Shown: piece by piece, positions 11,615 through 21,112 of the stretch | How positions within the stretch are numbered: the stretch's first letter is position 1 | Layout of the letters: each line of letters starts with the position of its first letter | Source: BJGV01 sp964196335 | GTDB taxonomy: Bacteria > Pseudomonadota > Gammaproteobacteria > Burkholderiales > Nitrosomonadaceae | Assembly (NCBI GenBank): GCA_965238155.1 | Contig: OZ250175.1 | Location: forward strand, 124,001 to 188,000 | Direction of reading: 5' to 3' | Length of the DNA: 64,000 nt | The notes under the pieces: generated by a model | The model's input: the letters and a program-made list of their open reading frames with translations, nothing else | What the model was told of the DNA's origin: nothing | The model's database searches: none | Position numbers and translations under genes: made by a program

Positions 11615-12529
11615 TTAAATAGCTTTGAGTAAGGCATCACGTAAACGTACGCAAGGTTGCCAACTAGGCAGCACCTGAACCAAAGGTGAAATATCACATA
11701 CCCAGTCCGAGTGCCTTATCTCACGTACTTTTCCAGGAGTTAACATTGGCGCATACCGCAATACACGAGCCAACCATAGATTAATATTTGCAAATAATAA
11801 AACTAATGCCACTGGTAAGAAAAAGCAGCGTACTGGCCGCCTCCAGACATCCTGTGCTATTGAAGCTAAGGAATGACAATCATATCCTCCCTGCATCCCG
11901 TCATCAAGCTCATATATACCCTGTACTCGCACATTTGTAACAAGCCAGCACATAATTGCCGAAACTAAATCACTGACGTGTATAAGGCTATAACGTGAAG
12001 TTTTGCTCCCAACCATAGGTAATATTCCGTATCGAGTTACCCTGAAAAGCGGACTAAGCTCTTTATCACCCGGACCATAGACTGCAGTTGGTCGGAAAAC
12101 GGTCCATGGCATAACACCAGAATTATCAGCTACTATCTGTTCGGCCATGTACTTGCTATTTGCATACCAAGAAAGATTGGGCTCTCTGGCAGCTAATGAA
12201 GAGATAAGAAGAAATCTCGGCGGTGGATTTTGTTGCACGGAAGTACGTACAAGATTAGATGTACCGTCTACATTGGTATGCGTGAATTCCTTAAGAGAAC
12301 TGCCACGAACCACGCCTGCACAATGAACAACTGCGGATACATCTTTTACAAGACTCTGCAACGCAATCGGGTCATCTAGATCTCCCGTTATCCATTGCGT
12401 AAATTCATCACTAACACGAGGGGTCCTTGTCAATGCCCGAACTTTCCATCCATCTTTGATAAGTGACTGTACGAGCAATTGACCAATGAAGCCAGTAGCA
12501 CCAGTTACCGCTACCGTTGATCCTGACAT
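11615..12529 (-). CDS. cerR: SDR reductase, CerR-like (ceramide pathway)
   Basis: The extended short-chain dehydrogenase (304 residues) has GATGFIGQ as the NAD(P)-binding GxxGxxG at its start and YANSK as the YxxxK catalytic pair. I place the start at the ATG at 12529 (MSGSTVAVTGATG). A longer frame opens at 12610, but it would add 27 residues not typical of the fold and overlap the upstream gene by 74 bases. From this start the gap to the upstream stop is 7 bases. In Caulobacter the equivalent epimerase-like reductase CerR reduces 3-oxo-ceramide; position between ACP and synthetase genes supports that role here. Substrate is inferred. Confidence 0.8.
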   Translation of the reverse strand: MSGSTVAVTGATGFIGQLLVQSLIKDGWKVRALTRTPRVSDEFTQWITGDLDDPIALQSLVKDVSAVVHCAGVVRGSSLKEFTHTNVDGTSNLVRTSVQQNPPPRFLLISSLAAREPNLSWYANSKYMAEQIVADNSGVMPWTVFRPTAVYGPGDKELSPLFRVTRYGILPMVGSKTSRYSLIHVSDLVSAIMCWLVTNVRVQGIYELDDGMQGGYDCHSLASIAQDVWRRPVRCFFLPVALVLLFANINLWLARVLRYAPMLTPGKVREIRHSDWVCDISPLVQVLPSWQPCVRLRDALLKAI

Positions 12530-12536
12530 ATGTAAA

Positions 12537-14396
12537 CTATCTGTCTCTAGACTCGACTGATATCGGGTCTGCCAAGTCTGCTCTTTGTATAAAACCTTTG
12601 CGCGCTGCAAAACGTGATAGTTTGCCAGATGAAGTACGCGGCAAGGTGTGTGGAGATACTAACTCTACCAAACAGTTTACACCAAACGCCATATATACCA
12701 ATCTCTGCAAGCGACTTGTAAGTGACTGTCGATCTGCTGTTGAAGTTAAACGACATTCAATAACTAACACAATCGATGTTATATCATTATCGTCAGTTAT
12801 GCTGAATGCGGATGCTTCTCGCGCTCTTACTTCTGGTTGTTGCTCTGCAAGTTCTTCCACATCCTGAGCACGAATGTTACGTCCATTTACAATAATAACA
12901 TCTGTACGGCGCCCCGTAATGTACAGGTTACCTTCGAAGAGAAACCCGAGATCTCCGGTATCCAGCCAATTACCTGGTCTTAAAGTTTTTTCAGTATCCT
13001 CTGGGCTATTAAAATAACCTGTCATAATACTTGTTCCATGCACTAATACACTACCAACCCTTAAATCAGGTAATTCTTGTCCGGTATCACCTACTACCTC
13101 AACTGTATGACCTGGCAATGGGCGACCACAATTTACAAACTCGTTGTATTTCCTGCCATCTGCTTGCAGTCTTACTGCAATCTTTTTATCTATTAGTGTA
13201 CCTGCATCAACCCTGAGACTTTGGAAACCATGACCAGTATGGGAAAAAGTTACAGCTAAAGTCGATTCTGCAAGACCATAACATGGCAAGAAAGAATCCA
13301 TACTAAATCCTGCCGGTGCAAACTTTTCTGCAAAATTTCTTAAGATATCGGGTCGTATCATCTCAGCACCTACTCCTGCCGCCCGCCAACAGCTAAGATC
13401 AAGATCCTCCAAGTCAGAATCACGAACCCTTAGGGTGCAAAGTTTAAGACCAAAAGGCTGACTAAATGCAACAGTACAACGATTGCGACTTATTAACCTT
13501 AACCACTGCAACGGTCGTATTGCAAAATCTCTGGTAGCCAAATAGTCTACAGAAACTTGTGCGACCATTGGCGCCATTAACATACCCACTAAACCCATAT
13601 CATGATAAAAAGGTAGCCAGGATGCAGCACGATCACCAGAATGTATTTCCAATCCGTTACGAACTATGCCCTTAAGATTACTCATTAATGCACGTTCTGT
13701 AATGATCACCCCACGCGGAGTACGTGTACTACCTGAGGTGTATTGTAAATATGCAGTTTCATTTGGTTGATTTGGCTGTAGTGTTTTATCCGGAGCAGGA
13801 AGCTTTGCCAGTTGTTCCGGTGTACCGACCCATCGTAATCTCTGCAAACCCTCTGCAGCCTCTCCAAGAAAATTAATGTAGTCTTCATTGGCCAGCGCAG
13901 CACTTGCCTGGCTACCCTCAAGAATGCCACGAAGTTGTTGAACATACACTGCGTGACTACCAAGGTTAACCGGAACCGGCATCGCAAAAGGAATTAATCC
14001 GGCGTACCGGCATGCAAAAAATAATTCGACAAATTCTGGTGTTGTATCAGCAACAATTGCAATGCGATCACCGCTTGTCAAACCAAGACCTAATAGTCGC
14101 CTCGCTGAAACACGGGCTTTTTCTCTTAATACTCTGTAAGAGAGAACTGAACGTAAATTTCCTTTTGCATCATAAAAATTGTATCCAGTAGTTCCACTCG
14201 CAGCAAATTCCAAAGCCTCGGTAAGAGTATCAAAATCTGCTAATCTCTGAGTCTGTGAATTGTATGTTGGTGTTGGTTCTATTGCCATTGTCTGTTCGTC
14301 AGACGATTTGGAATCCAACGCTTGCGTTAGAGAAACATTTAAATTTGCAATTGTTGAACTCAAGGGCTTCATCTCCAAATTAATGGCATCTGTCAT
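12537..14396 (-). CDS. Fatty acyl-AMP ligase / acyl-ACP synthetase
   Basis: The 619-residue product is an adenylate-forming enzyme of the FAAL type. YTSGSTRTPRGV (219-230) is the AMP/ATP-binding loop; WLPFYHDMGL and LPCYGLAESTLAV are FAAL hallmarks, and the motif LDTGDLGF lies near the hinge before the C-terminal subdomain. FAALs activate fatty acids as acyl-AMP and pass them to a carrier protein instead of CoA. The carrier would be the ACP encoded two genes on. It is the first gene of the operon and corresponds to the acyl-ACP synthetase of the Caulobacter ceramide cluster. The first 40 or so residues look poorly conserved, so a later start cannot be excluded. Confidence 0.88.
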   Translation of the reverse strand: MTDAINLEMKPLSSTIANLNVSLTQALDSKSSDEQTMAIEPTPTYNSQTQRLADFDTLTEALEFAASGTTGYNFYDAKGNLRSVLSYRVLREKARVSARRLLGLGLTSGDRIAIVADTTPEFVELFFACRYAGLIPFAMPVPVNLGSHAVYVQQLRGILEGSQASAALANEDYINFLGEAAEGLQRLRWVGTPEQLAKLPAPDKTLQPNQPNETAYLQYTSGSTRTPRGVIITERALMSNLKGIVRNGLEIHSGDRAASWLPFYHDMGLVGMLMAPMVAQVSVDYLATRDFAIRPLQWLRLISRNRCTVAFSQPFGLKLCTLRVRDSDLEDLDLSCWRAAGVGAEMIRPDILRNFAEKFAPAGFSMDSFLPCYGLAESTLAVTFSHTGHGFQSLRVDAGTLIDKKIAVRLQADGRKYNEFVNCGRPLPGHTVEVVGDTGQELPDLRVGSVLVHGTSIMTGYFNSPEDTEKTLRPGNWLDTGDLGFLFEGNLYITGRRTDVIIVNGRNIRAQDVEELAEQQPEVRAREASAFSITDDNDITSIVLVIECRLTSTADRQSLTSRLQRLVYMAFGVNCLVELVSPHTLPRTSSGKLSRFAARKGFIQRADLADPISVESRDR

Positions 14397-14823
14397 TTTC
14401 TAAAAGTAAAGAAATATGAACCAAGTTTAGTACACTAATAATTAATGGTTTTTAGCTTCCAAGTCTTTATTACACCTGACACTTTTATCCGGCGCATATT
14501 GACTAACGACCAATATGTTGGATGCTTAAATACGAGTTGTAAACATACCACATCACTCGTAAGAAACCCAATGGGTCTATTTTGTACGAATTTTGCCCTG
14601 ATAGAAAGATATTTAAGGGAATTCAAAAGAAATATGTTGCTTTTTTACAACAGTATATTTTGTATATTATCTGGCAACAAATGCAATGCAGCCAAAACAT
14701 TACTTGGAAGCCTAAGTGTTGCTTATCCCCTGCAATTGATAATCTACTGATAAATAACAACTTATATTGTTTTTCTGCTCATTATAATTTTCCCATAAGT
14801 ACATAGATTTTTGAAACACTATC
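14397..14823. other. Intergenic region upstream of ceramide operon
   Basis: These 427 AT-rich bases lie between the STAS-like gene and the first gene of the ceramide-type operon. Short open frames occur on both strands but lack start signals or recognisable domains. The operon promoter presumably lies near 14400-14470 on the minus strand; I cannot fix it. Confidence 0.5.
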
Positions 14824-15168
14824 TTAGTTTTCCAACCAAGCATTAGCTTCAGCTAAATCTGTGAAAACTCTGATGTCAGCATCAATGAAAAGATTAGAAA
14901 CCCAAGCGCTCCAACCTTGCCATTGGTTATCAGTGATAACTGCAACTTTGCTAAACTCACTAGCATGTTCACGAATAAATTTTATTTCCTCCCATGCAAC
15001 ATCTATTGTATAGCTCAGCATTTCTCGCCAATCAAATAATAGGCTTCCCTTGCCGTCAAAGTGATATTTGAAAAGCACTTGGTCCTCAAACTCTTTATAA
15101 TCGGCCAAGGTAAACTCGCCCAGGATGGCGACATTAACCAAGTTTCCAGTTTTTTGAATTGTAATCAT
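14824..15168 (-). CDS. SpoIIAA-like (STAS-fold) protein
   Basis: The 114-residue product matches the SpoIIAA-like family (DUF3478/STAS-like): a central LLFDWREM strand, then VAVITDNQWQGWSAW and a terminal EANAWLEN. These small cytosolic proteins bind lipophilic or nucleotide ligands in some structures, but their cell role is not settled. It is not a true anti-anti-sigma factor as far as can be seen, because no conserved phospho-serine motif is present. It stands alone, 63 bases downstream of the EamA gene on the same strand. Confidence 0.8.
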   Translation of the reverse strand: MITIQKTGNLVNVAILGEFTLADYKEFEDQVLFKYHFDGKGSLLFDWREMLSYTIDVAWEEIKFIREHASEFSKVAVITDNQWQGWSAWVSNLFIDADIRVFTDLAEANAWLEN

Positions 15169-15231
15169 GAACTCGTCCCAAATAAGATATCATCAGATTA
15201 TTGGCAATCGTCATAATACTGCAATTACTGT

Positions 15232-16086
15232 TCATTGTTTGCTATTAATAGGCTTTATAGAAGTTTTCAAACTTAATAGCCCGCCTGCAACGATACATCC
15301 TATACCAATCAATGAAAGCAAAGATAATACTTCACCCCAAATCAAGATACCCCAGACACATGCAAATAAAACTGTAATGTAGGCCAACGCACCTACTACT
15401 AGTACTTTCCCTGTGTGATACGCACGTGTCAAAGCTAACTGTGCCAATGTCGCAGTGATACCAATACCCATGAGTAATAGGAAATTAAACGGTGTAATGG
15501 GATGAAACGTGTCAAACATCATCCAGATACTGGTGATAATGGCACTAAATAATGTGAAATAAAATACCACTCGCCAGTCAGGCTCTCCCAAATTACCAAG
15601 AAACTTTATATTTAGATAGGCGACAGCTGCTAAGAAGCCAGAAGCCAAGCCAATTAATCCACCAATCCACTGGTCTTCTTGTATAGAGGGGTGCAACAGT
15701 AAAATGACACCAGCAAATCCAATAGCAACTGCAACTGCAAGCAACCAGTGGAAATGCTCTTTTAACATTATGGTAGTAAATAACGTTAAAAAAAGTGGCG
15801 ATGTGTAACTAAGAGTTACAGCCGTAGCTAGTGGCAACTTTGTAATACAATAGAAAAACATCAGCAATGAACCGAGCCCAGATAGTCCTCGCCAGCAATG
15901 ATTCTTCCAGTGTAACGTTGAAATAGGGAGGCGCTTAATTCCGACTATTACACAGATAATCAAAAAACCTATTATCGAACGATAGAATACGAGCTCGATA
16001 CTTGAGAAATATGTCGAACCAAGTTTCACCAGTGCTCCCATACAACTGAAAAGGAAGCCAGCGACAAGCATCCAGAGAGAGCGCAT
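15232..16086 (-). CDS. EamA/DMT-family transporter
   Basis: The 284-residue product has ten predicted membrane helices in two EamA repeats (about 1-135 and 145-280), each with the typical acidic-containing last helices. DMT proteins export amino acids, nucleobases or other metabolites; RarD/YdcZ-type specificity cannot be told from sequence. The start MRSLWMLVAGFLFSCMGALVK gives an immediate first helix. Substrate unknown. Confidence 0.9.
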   Translation of the reverse strand: MRSLWMLVAGFLFSCMGALVKLGSTYFSSIELVFYRSIIGFLIICVIVGIKRLPISTLHWKNHCWRGLSGLGSLLMFFYCITKLPLATAVTLSYTSPLFLTLFTTIMLKEHFHWLLAVAVAIGFAGVILLLHPSIQEDQWIGGLIGLASGFLAAVAYLNIKFLGNLGEPDWRVVFYFTLFSAIITSIWMMFDTFHPITPFNFLLLMGIGITATLAQLALTRAYHTGKVLVVGALAYITVLFACVWGILIWGEVLSLLSLIGIGCIVAGGLLSLKTSIKPINSKQ

Positions 16087-16473
16087 TAATACTTCAGAAA
16101 TATGATGGTGTAGGAAGAAAAAAACAAATACAAAAACACATTGTTTATCATGCTCTTATACAGCATACAAAATGTTTGAGTCAGTTGTGTAACGTCAGCA
16201 AGAGTAGGCATGTTGGCATTTTACATCTCTTTGAATATCAAAATGTCAAAAATTTGCTTTCCCTATACTATAAAATTTTATATGTTACCTGGTAGGTTAA
16301 GTCTCGCTCAATCAAAGGGAGTATCTATTCCTGATATGCTCATAATCAAGTACGGAAAATTAAAACTTTAAAAGAAATTTTTGCTTAATTTAATTGACCT
16401 AACCCAGTCAATTGCGTTACTTTTACCACTTTCCATGGAATCACTCGTACACCATTCGCACAATAAATTTATC
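16087..16473. other. Divergent intergenic region
   Basis: These bases lie between the leftward EamA gene and rightward xseB and must hold both promoters. An in-frame TTG at 16381 could extend xseB by 31 residues, but that extension is not part of the XseB fold. I see no RNA gene. Confidence 0.5.
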
Positions 16474-16728
16474 ATGGCAAAGTCCACTAGACCCGTCAAA
16501 TCGTCCCCACCTAAAGATTTCGAAGCGGGATTGGCTGAATTAGAAAGTATTGTGACTTCGATGGAAGCAGGACAGATGTCTCTAGAAGTTTCGCTCTTAG
16601 CGCACAAACGCGGCGTGGAATTACTTCAATACTGTCAAGCTACACTACAAAGCGCGCAGCAACAAGTACGCCTTCTTGAAGCCAATACACTCAAAAATTT
16701 CTCGCCAACTAGTATCGATGAAAAATGA
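16474..16728 (+). CDS. xseB: Exodeoxyribonuclease VII small subunit
   Basis: The 84-residue product has the XseB helical-hairpin signature (FEAGLAELESIVTSMEAGQ, then a regular second helix with ATLQSAQQQVRLLE). It partners XseA to degrade single-stranded DNA into oligonucleotides. I chose the ATG at 16474 (MAKSTRPVKSS) over an upstream TTG because it gives the family length. Its stop overlaps the start of ispA by 11 bases, the conserved xseB-ispA-dxs order. Confidence 0.95.
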   Translation: MAKSTRPVKSSPPKDFEAGLAELESIVTSMEAGQMSLEVSLLAHKRGVELLQYCQATLQSAQQQVRLLEANTLKNFSPTSIDEK

Positions 16729-17611
16729 TTTTCAGGGTTGGGCAAGAGCCCATCAATCACGTATTGAAATCTCCCTTGAAACTCTCCTTCCCACTACAAA
16801 ATTCTCACCAGAACGCCTACATGATGCTATGCGTTTTTCCGTACTGGGAGGAGGAAAGAGAATACGCCCACTTCTTGCCTTTGCTGCAGGAGAGCTTAGT
16901 GAGGCAGATGAAGAACGTGTAACCATTGCTGCTGTTGCAGTAGAATTAATTCATGCATATTCGCTAGTACATGACGATCTGCCTTGTATGGATGACGACG
17001 TACTGCGACGAGGCAAGCCTACCTGCCATATAGAATATAATGAAGCTACTGCTTTGCTAGTTGGAGACAGCTTGCAGAGCTTGGCCTTTCAACTGTTAGC
17101 AGAATATCGTTTGGCCGATACTCCGCAGGTACAGTTGGATATGATTAAACAACTGGCGCAAGCAGCAGGTTCACGTGGCATGGCTGGCGGACAAGCAGTT
17201 GATCTAGAGAGCGTTGGAAAAACATTAAACCTGCCAGAACTAGAGTTTATGCATATACACAAGACTGGAGCATTAATCCGTGCTGCTGTTATGATAGGCG
17301 CTTGTTGTGGCAGTAATATGAGTGATACGCAGTTGAAAAGTCTTGATCATTTCGCGAAATACATTGGCCTTGCATTCCAAGTAGTAGACGATGTACTTGA
17401 TACTGAAGCCACTACGGCCACTTTAGGCAAAACTGCCGGGAAAGATGCGGATAATAATAAACCAACATATGTAAGTATTCTGGGGGTTAAACAAGCTCGT
17501 GAACTAGCCGAACAGTTGCGTAAAGATGCATATCAGGCGCTTGAAACTTTTGGTAAAGCAGCAACACGGTTGCGACAATTAACAGATTATATTATTCAGC
17601 GGGAGTTTTAA
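16718..17611 (+). CDS. ispA: Farnesyl diphosphate synthase
   Basis: The 297-residue trans-prenyltransferase adds two isopentenyl units to DMAPP to give farnesyl diphosphate for undecaprenol, quinone and heme O. The first aspartate-rich motif is DDLPCMDDD (residues 86-94) and the second is DDVLD (223-227). GGGKRIRP near 44-51 binds IPP. The start ATG at 16718 overlaps xseB; an upstream in-frame start at 16676 would intrude deeper into xseB. It is followed by dxs after 53 bases. Confidence 0.97.
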   Translation: MKNDFQGWARAHQSRIEISLETLLPTTKFSPERLHDAMRFSVLGGGKRIRPLLAFAAGELSEADEERVTIAAVAVELIHAYSLVHDDLPCMDDDVLRRGKPTCHIEYNEATALLVGDSLQSLAFQLLAEYRLADTPQVQLDMIKQLAQAAGSRGMAGGQAVDLESVGKTLNLPELEFMHIHKTGALIRAAVMIGACCGSNMSDTQLKSLDHFAKYIGLAFQVVDDVLDTEATTATLGKTAGKDADNNKPTYVSILGVKQARELAEQLRKDAYQALETFGKAATRLRQLTDYIIQREF

Positions 17612-17664
17612 GCTAATGCCTCTCCCCTTAGTAAATTAAAATTTCTCAATTTTTTAGGCTTTAA

Positions 17665-19509
17665 ATGTATCCTCTGCTTGATACCATAAATTACCCTTCT
17701 CAGTTACGTGAATTGGAACGTAATGAGCTACCCCAACTTGCCAATGAATTACGCAAGTTTCTGGTTGAATCAGTATCTAAAACTGGTGGCCATCTATCCT
17801 CTAATCTAGGTACGGTTGAACTAACAGTTGCCCTGCACTATGTATTCAACACACCACATGATCGTTTAGTATGGGATGTCGGTCACCAGACATACGCCCA
17901 CAAAATTTTGACAGGTCGGCGTGAAGGTATGGATAAGTTACGCATGCATGGCGGAGTAGCTGGATTTCCTCGCCGCGATGAAAGCGAATATGATGCCTTT
18001 GGAACGGCACATTCCAGCACTTCAATTAGCGCCGCGTTAGGTATGGCGGTTGCAGCGGAGCTGGAGGATAAAGACAGACGCGTAGCAGCTATAATTGGTG
18101 ATGGCGCCATGAGTGCGGGTATGGCATTTGAAGCCTTAAATAACGCCGGCGCAATGGACACAAATCTCCTGGTAATTTTAAATGACAATGATATGTCAAT
18201 TTCTCCTCCAGTAGGGGCCCTTAATAATTATCTTACTAGCCTCTTAACTGGAAAAGCCTATGCTACAGCACGTCGAGCCGGTGAAAAAGTGCTTGGTGTG
18301 GTTCCGTCTGTCCTTGAACTTGCCAATCGCACCCAAGAACATGTGAAAGGAATGCTTTCACCCAGTACTTTGTTTGAAGAATTTGGTTTCAATTACATAG
18401 GCCCTGTTGATGGTCATGATCTTGACAAGCTAGTCACTACACTAAACGGGATCAAAAACCTGAATGGACCACAATTCCTACATATAATCACTCGCAAAGG
18501 TGAAGGTTATAAAGCAGCAGAAGATGATCCTATTCTTTATCATGGTGTAACTAAGTTTAACCCTGATGCAGGCATCGTTTCTAAAGCTCCAGGCAAACCT
18601 TCCTATACACAAATTTTTGGTGACTGGTTATGTGATATGGCTGCTCTTGATCGTCGCTTAGTTGGGATCACACCTGCCATGCGTGAAGGTTCAGGGTTAG
18701 TAAAGTTTTCTCAGGAGTATCCTGATCGCTACTTTGATGTAGGTATTGCAGAACAACATGCAGTTACTTTTGCTGCAGGCCTGGCATGTGATGGCATGAA
18801 ACCAGTGGTAGCAATCTACTCAACTTTCTTGCAACGTGCTTACGACCAATTGATACATGATGTAGCTATCCAGAATCTACCGGTAGTATTTGCTATTGAT
18901 AGGGCAGGACTGGTAGGAGCAGATGGACCTACCCACGCCGGAAGCTTCGATTTAACCTATTTACGTTGTATACCTAATATCACGGTAATGACCCCTTCTG
19001 ATGAAAATGAATGCCGGCAAATGCTATACACTGCTTTCCAAATGAATAGCCCATCGGCGGTACGTTATCCACGTGGAGCCGGAACTGGAGTTGCACCAAT
19101 AAAAGAGATGAAAGCATTTCAAATTGGACTTGGTGAAATATGCCGCAAGGGAGAAAAGATTGCCATACTAGCATTTGGAAGTATGCTCAAGCCTTCCTTA
19201 GAGGCGGCGGAAGAACTTAATGCTACCGTTGCAAACATGCGATTCGTAAAACCGCTGGACGACGACCTCATATTATCTTTGGCTGCAAACCACAGCCTTC
19301 TCGTAACTGTTGAAGAAAATACTATTATGGGTGGAGCAGGTAGTGCTGTACTTGAATCTCTCGAAAATAAAGGTATTACTGCTTCAGTACTACAGCTAGG
19401 ACTACCAGATATTTTCATAGATCAGGGCGATCCTACTCAGATGTTAGTGGACTGTGGACGAGACAAAGTTGGAATTATCAAAGCGATCAAAAAGAAATTG
19501 TCCGGGTAA
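17665..19509 (+). CDS. dxs: 1-deoxy-D-xylulose-5-phosphate synthase
   Basis: The 614-residue thiamine diphosphate enzyme condenses pyruvate and glyceraldehyde-3-phosphate, the first step of the MEP isoprenoid pathway. The TPP/magnesium motif is GDGAMSAGMAFEALNNAG continuing to LNDNDMSIS. GHQTYAHKILTG near the N-terminus, the central transketolase domain (GIAEQHAVTFAAG) and the C-terminal domain are complete. It follows ispA in the conserved order, so precursor and prenyl chain synthesis are coupled. Confidence 0.98.
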   Translation: MYPLLDTINYPSQLRELERNELPQLANELRKFLVESVSKTGGHLSSNLGTVELTVALHYVFNTPHDRLVWDVGHQTYAHKILTGRREGMDKLRMHGGVAGFPRRDESEYDAFGTAHSSTSISAALGMAVAAELEDKDRRVAAIIGDGAMSAGMAFEALNNAGAMDTNLLVILNDNDMSISPPVGALNNYLTSLLTGKAYATARRAGEKVLGVVPSVLELANRTQEHVKGMLSPSTLFEEFGFNYIGPVDGHDLDKLVTTLNGIKNLNGPQFLHIITRKGEGYKAAEDDPILYHGVTKFNPDAGIVSKAPGKPSYTQIFGDWLCDMAALDRRLVGITPAMREGSGLVKFSQEYPDRYFDVGIAEQHAVTFAAGLACDGMKPVVAIYSTFLQRAYDQLIHDVAIQNLPVVFAIDRAGLVGADGPTHAGSFDLTYLRCIPNITVMTPSDENECRQMLYTAFQMNSPSAVRYPRGAGTGVAPIKEMKAFQIGLGEICRKGEKIAILAFGSMLKPSLEAAEELNATVANMRFVKPLDDDLILSLAANHSLLVTVEENTIMGGAGSAVLESLENKGITASVLQLGLPDIFIDQGDPTQMLVDCGRDKVGIIKAIKKKLSG

Positions 19510-19576
19510 TTTACAAATTTATTATATAGAGTTATGACCCCTCTCAACTGGTTCTACCCTCATGGAGATAGACAAC

Positions 19577-20380
19577 ATGAATAAACAAGTTGATTTCCCC
19601 ATCGCTGATGTGCAAAGCACACCTGACACCAGACATATAGCGATAGACAGGGTAGGCATAAAAGCTATTCGTCATCCGATAAAGGTAGCAGACAAAAACG
19701 GTGGTGTTCAACACACTGTTGCAGTGTTCAATATGTATGTAAATTTACCGCATAACTTTAAAGGTACCCACATGTCACGTTTTGTGGAAATACTTAATAG
19801 TCATGAACGTGAGATTTCTGTTGAATCATTTGAGAAAATATTACGTACTATGGTAGAAAAATTGGAAACAAACTCAGGCCATATTGAAATGACATTTCCT
19901 TATTTTATTAATAAGTCCGCCCCGGTTTCCAAAGTTAAAAGCCTATTAGACTATGAAGTTACTTTTATTGGAGAGATAAAAAGTGGACGCTACGAATTTA
20001 CTATGAGGGTAGTGGTTCCGGTAGCTAGTTTATGCCCGTGTTCCAAAAAGATTTCTGATTATGGCGCACATAATCAACGCTCCCATATGTCTATCTCCGT
20101 ACGCACTAATAGCTTTGTTTGGATAGAAGATATTGTACGAATTGCGGAAGATAAAGCATCATGCGAACTCTATGGATTACTTAAACGACCTGACGAAAAA
20201 TATGTAACTGAAAAAGCTTACGATAATCCAAAGTTTGTTGAAGATTTGGTACGTGATGTGGCGGTAGAATTAAATAAAGACTCACGAATTGATGCATACA
20301 CGGTGGAATCAGAGAATTTTGAATCTATCCATAATCATTCTGCCTATGCGCTCATTGAACAAAACAAGATGACAAGCTAA
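19577..20380 (+). CDS. folE2: GTP cyclohydrolase FolE2
   Basis: The 267-residue product is a type IB GTP cyclohydrolase, which makes dihydroneopterin triphosphate for folate and queuosine-type pathways. FPIADVQS at the N-terminus, the metal-ligand cysteine region LCPCSKKISDYGAHNQRSH and the terminal ESIHNHSAYA are family marks. An ATG at 19562 is in frame, but GGAG lies nine bases before the ATG at 19577, which also gives the typical MNK start. FolE2 tolerates several metals, so it works when zinc is scarce. Position after dxs is conserved in many Betaproteobacteria. Confidence 0.95.
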   Translation: MNKQVDFPIADVQSTPDTRHIAIDRVGIKAIRHPIKVADKNGGVQHTVAVFNMYVNLPHNFKGTHMSRFVEILNSHEREISVESFEKILRTMVEKLETNSGHIEMTFPYFINKSAPVSKVKSLLDYEVTFIGEIKSGRYEFTMRVVVPVASLCPCSKKISDYGAHNQRSHMSISVRTNSFVWIEDIVRIAEDKASCELYGLLKRPDEKYVTEKAYDNPKFVEDLVRDVAVELNKDSRIDAYTVESENFESIHNHSAYALIEQNKMTS

Positions 20381-20410
20381 AACTTTATCTACAGAAAGAA
20401 ACAAATATAT

Positions 20411-21112
20411 CTACCAATCTAGAAAGAGCATTCCGATACCACATGTAGATATAACTAAACCTCCAATTGCATGAACATACCTTTCTAATCTTTCTGTATC
20501 ATAAAACGAATAGCCATATAAACCCAATAACACCATCGTTAACATTGTTAATACCGTACATAGTGCAAAAACACTAATTAATACTACAATTTCCAAGTAA
20601 GATCTCTGAATGCCTGAATAGAATAACAATGGAAGCAAGGGCTCAGTTGGTCCCATTACGAAAATTGCAAATAAAACTAATGGCGTAACTTTTACCCGAC
20701 TTTTGGGTGCAACAATATCACCATGAGTATGCTCGTACACATATACGTCTTCATCCATTACATCAAAGTGCTTATGTGGTTTGTTTTTGCCTGCCTTCCA
20801 CAATCCATACAATAAATAAACAACTCCAAATCCAAGTAAACACCATGCAGCAATATTTCCTCGATATCCTTCAAACCAATCCAAATTGGAAAGCTGCCAT
20901 CCTAAAATAACCCCAACAAGCCCAACAGCTACTGAACTGAGGATATGTCCAAAACCACAAGCGACTGTAATAGTAATTGTCTTTGTAATTGACCATTTCT
21001 GTGAACGTGATAATACAATAAATGGTAAATAATGATCAGGACCTGTTGCTGTATGTAAACAACTAATTGCAACGGTAGATAACATTAGCGTTATTAGTTC
21101 AGGTGTCATCAA
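20411..21112 (-). CDS. NicO/UreH-type nickel-cobalt transporter-like protein
   Basis: The 233-residue membrane protein has about six helices. HTATGPDHYLPF in the first helix matches the HxxxxDH-type metal motif of NiCoT/NicO transporters, and GPTEPLLPLLFYSG repeats the pattern in the second half. A histidine- and acid-rich loop (about 118-134, HKHFDVMDEDVYVYEHTH) suits metal binding. TauE/SafE exporters are related in fold, so substrate is not certain. Nickel uptake could serve a urease, for which an orphan ureD lies 14 kb upstream. It converges with folE2. Confidence 0.72.
   Translation of the reverse strand: MMTPELITLMLSTVAISCLHTATGPDHYLPFIVLSRSQKWSITKTITITVACGFGHILSSVAVGLVGVILGWQLSNLDWFEGYRGNIAAWCLLGFGVVYLLYGLWKAGKNKPHKHFDVMDEDVYVYEHTHGDIVAPKSRVKVTPLVLFAIFVMGPTEPLLPLLFYSGIQRSYLEIVVLISVFALCTVLTMLTMVLLGLYGYSFYDTERLERYVHAIGGLVISTCGIGMLFLDW

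Noticed and set aside
12530..12610. N-terminal extension of the CerR-like reductase
   Set aside because: The 27 extra residues would overlap the preceding gene by 74 bases and precede the start of the Rossmann fold.
12517..12867. 116-residue plus-strand frame within the acyl-ACP synthetase and reductase genes
   Set aside because: It is antisense to two well-supported genes and its composition follows their codons.
14435..14806. Short open frames upstream of the ceramide operon
   Set aside because: Frames on both strands overlap, are AT-rich, lack start signals and show no domain.
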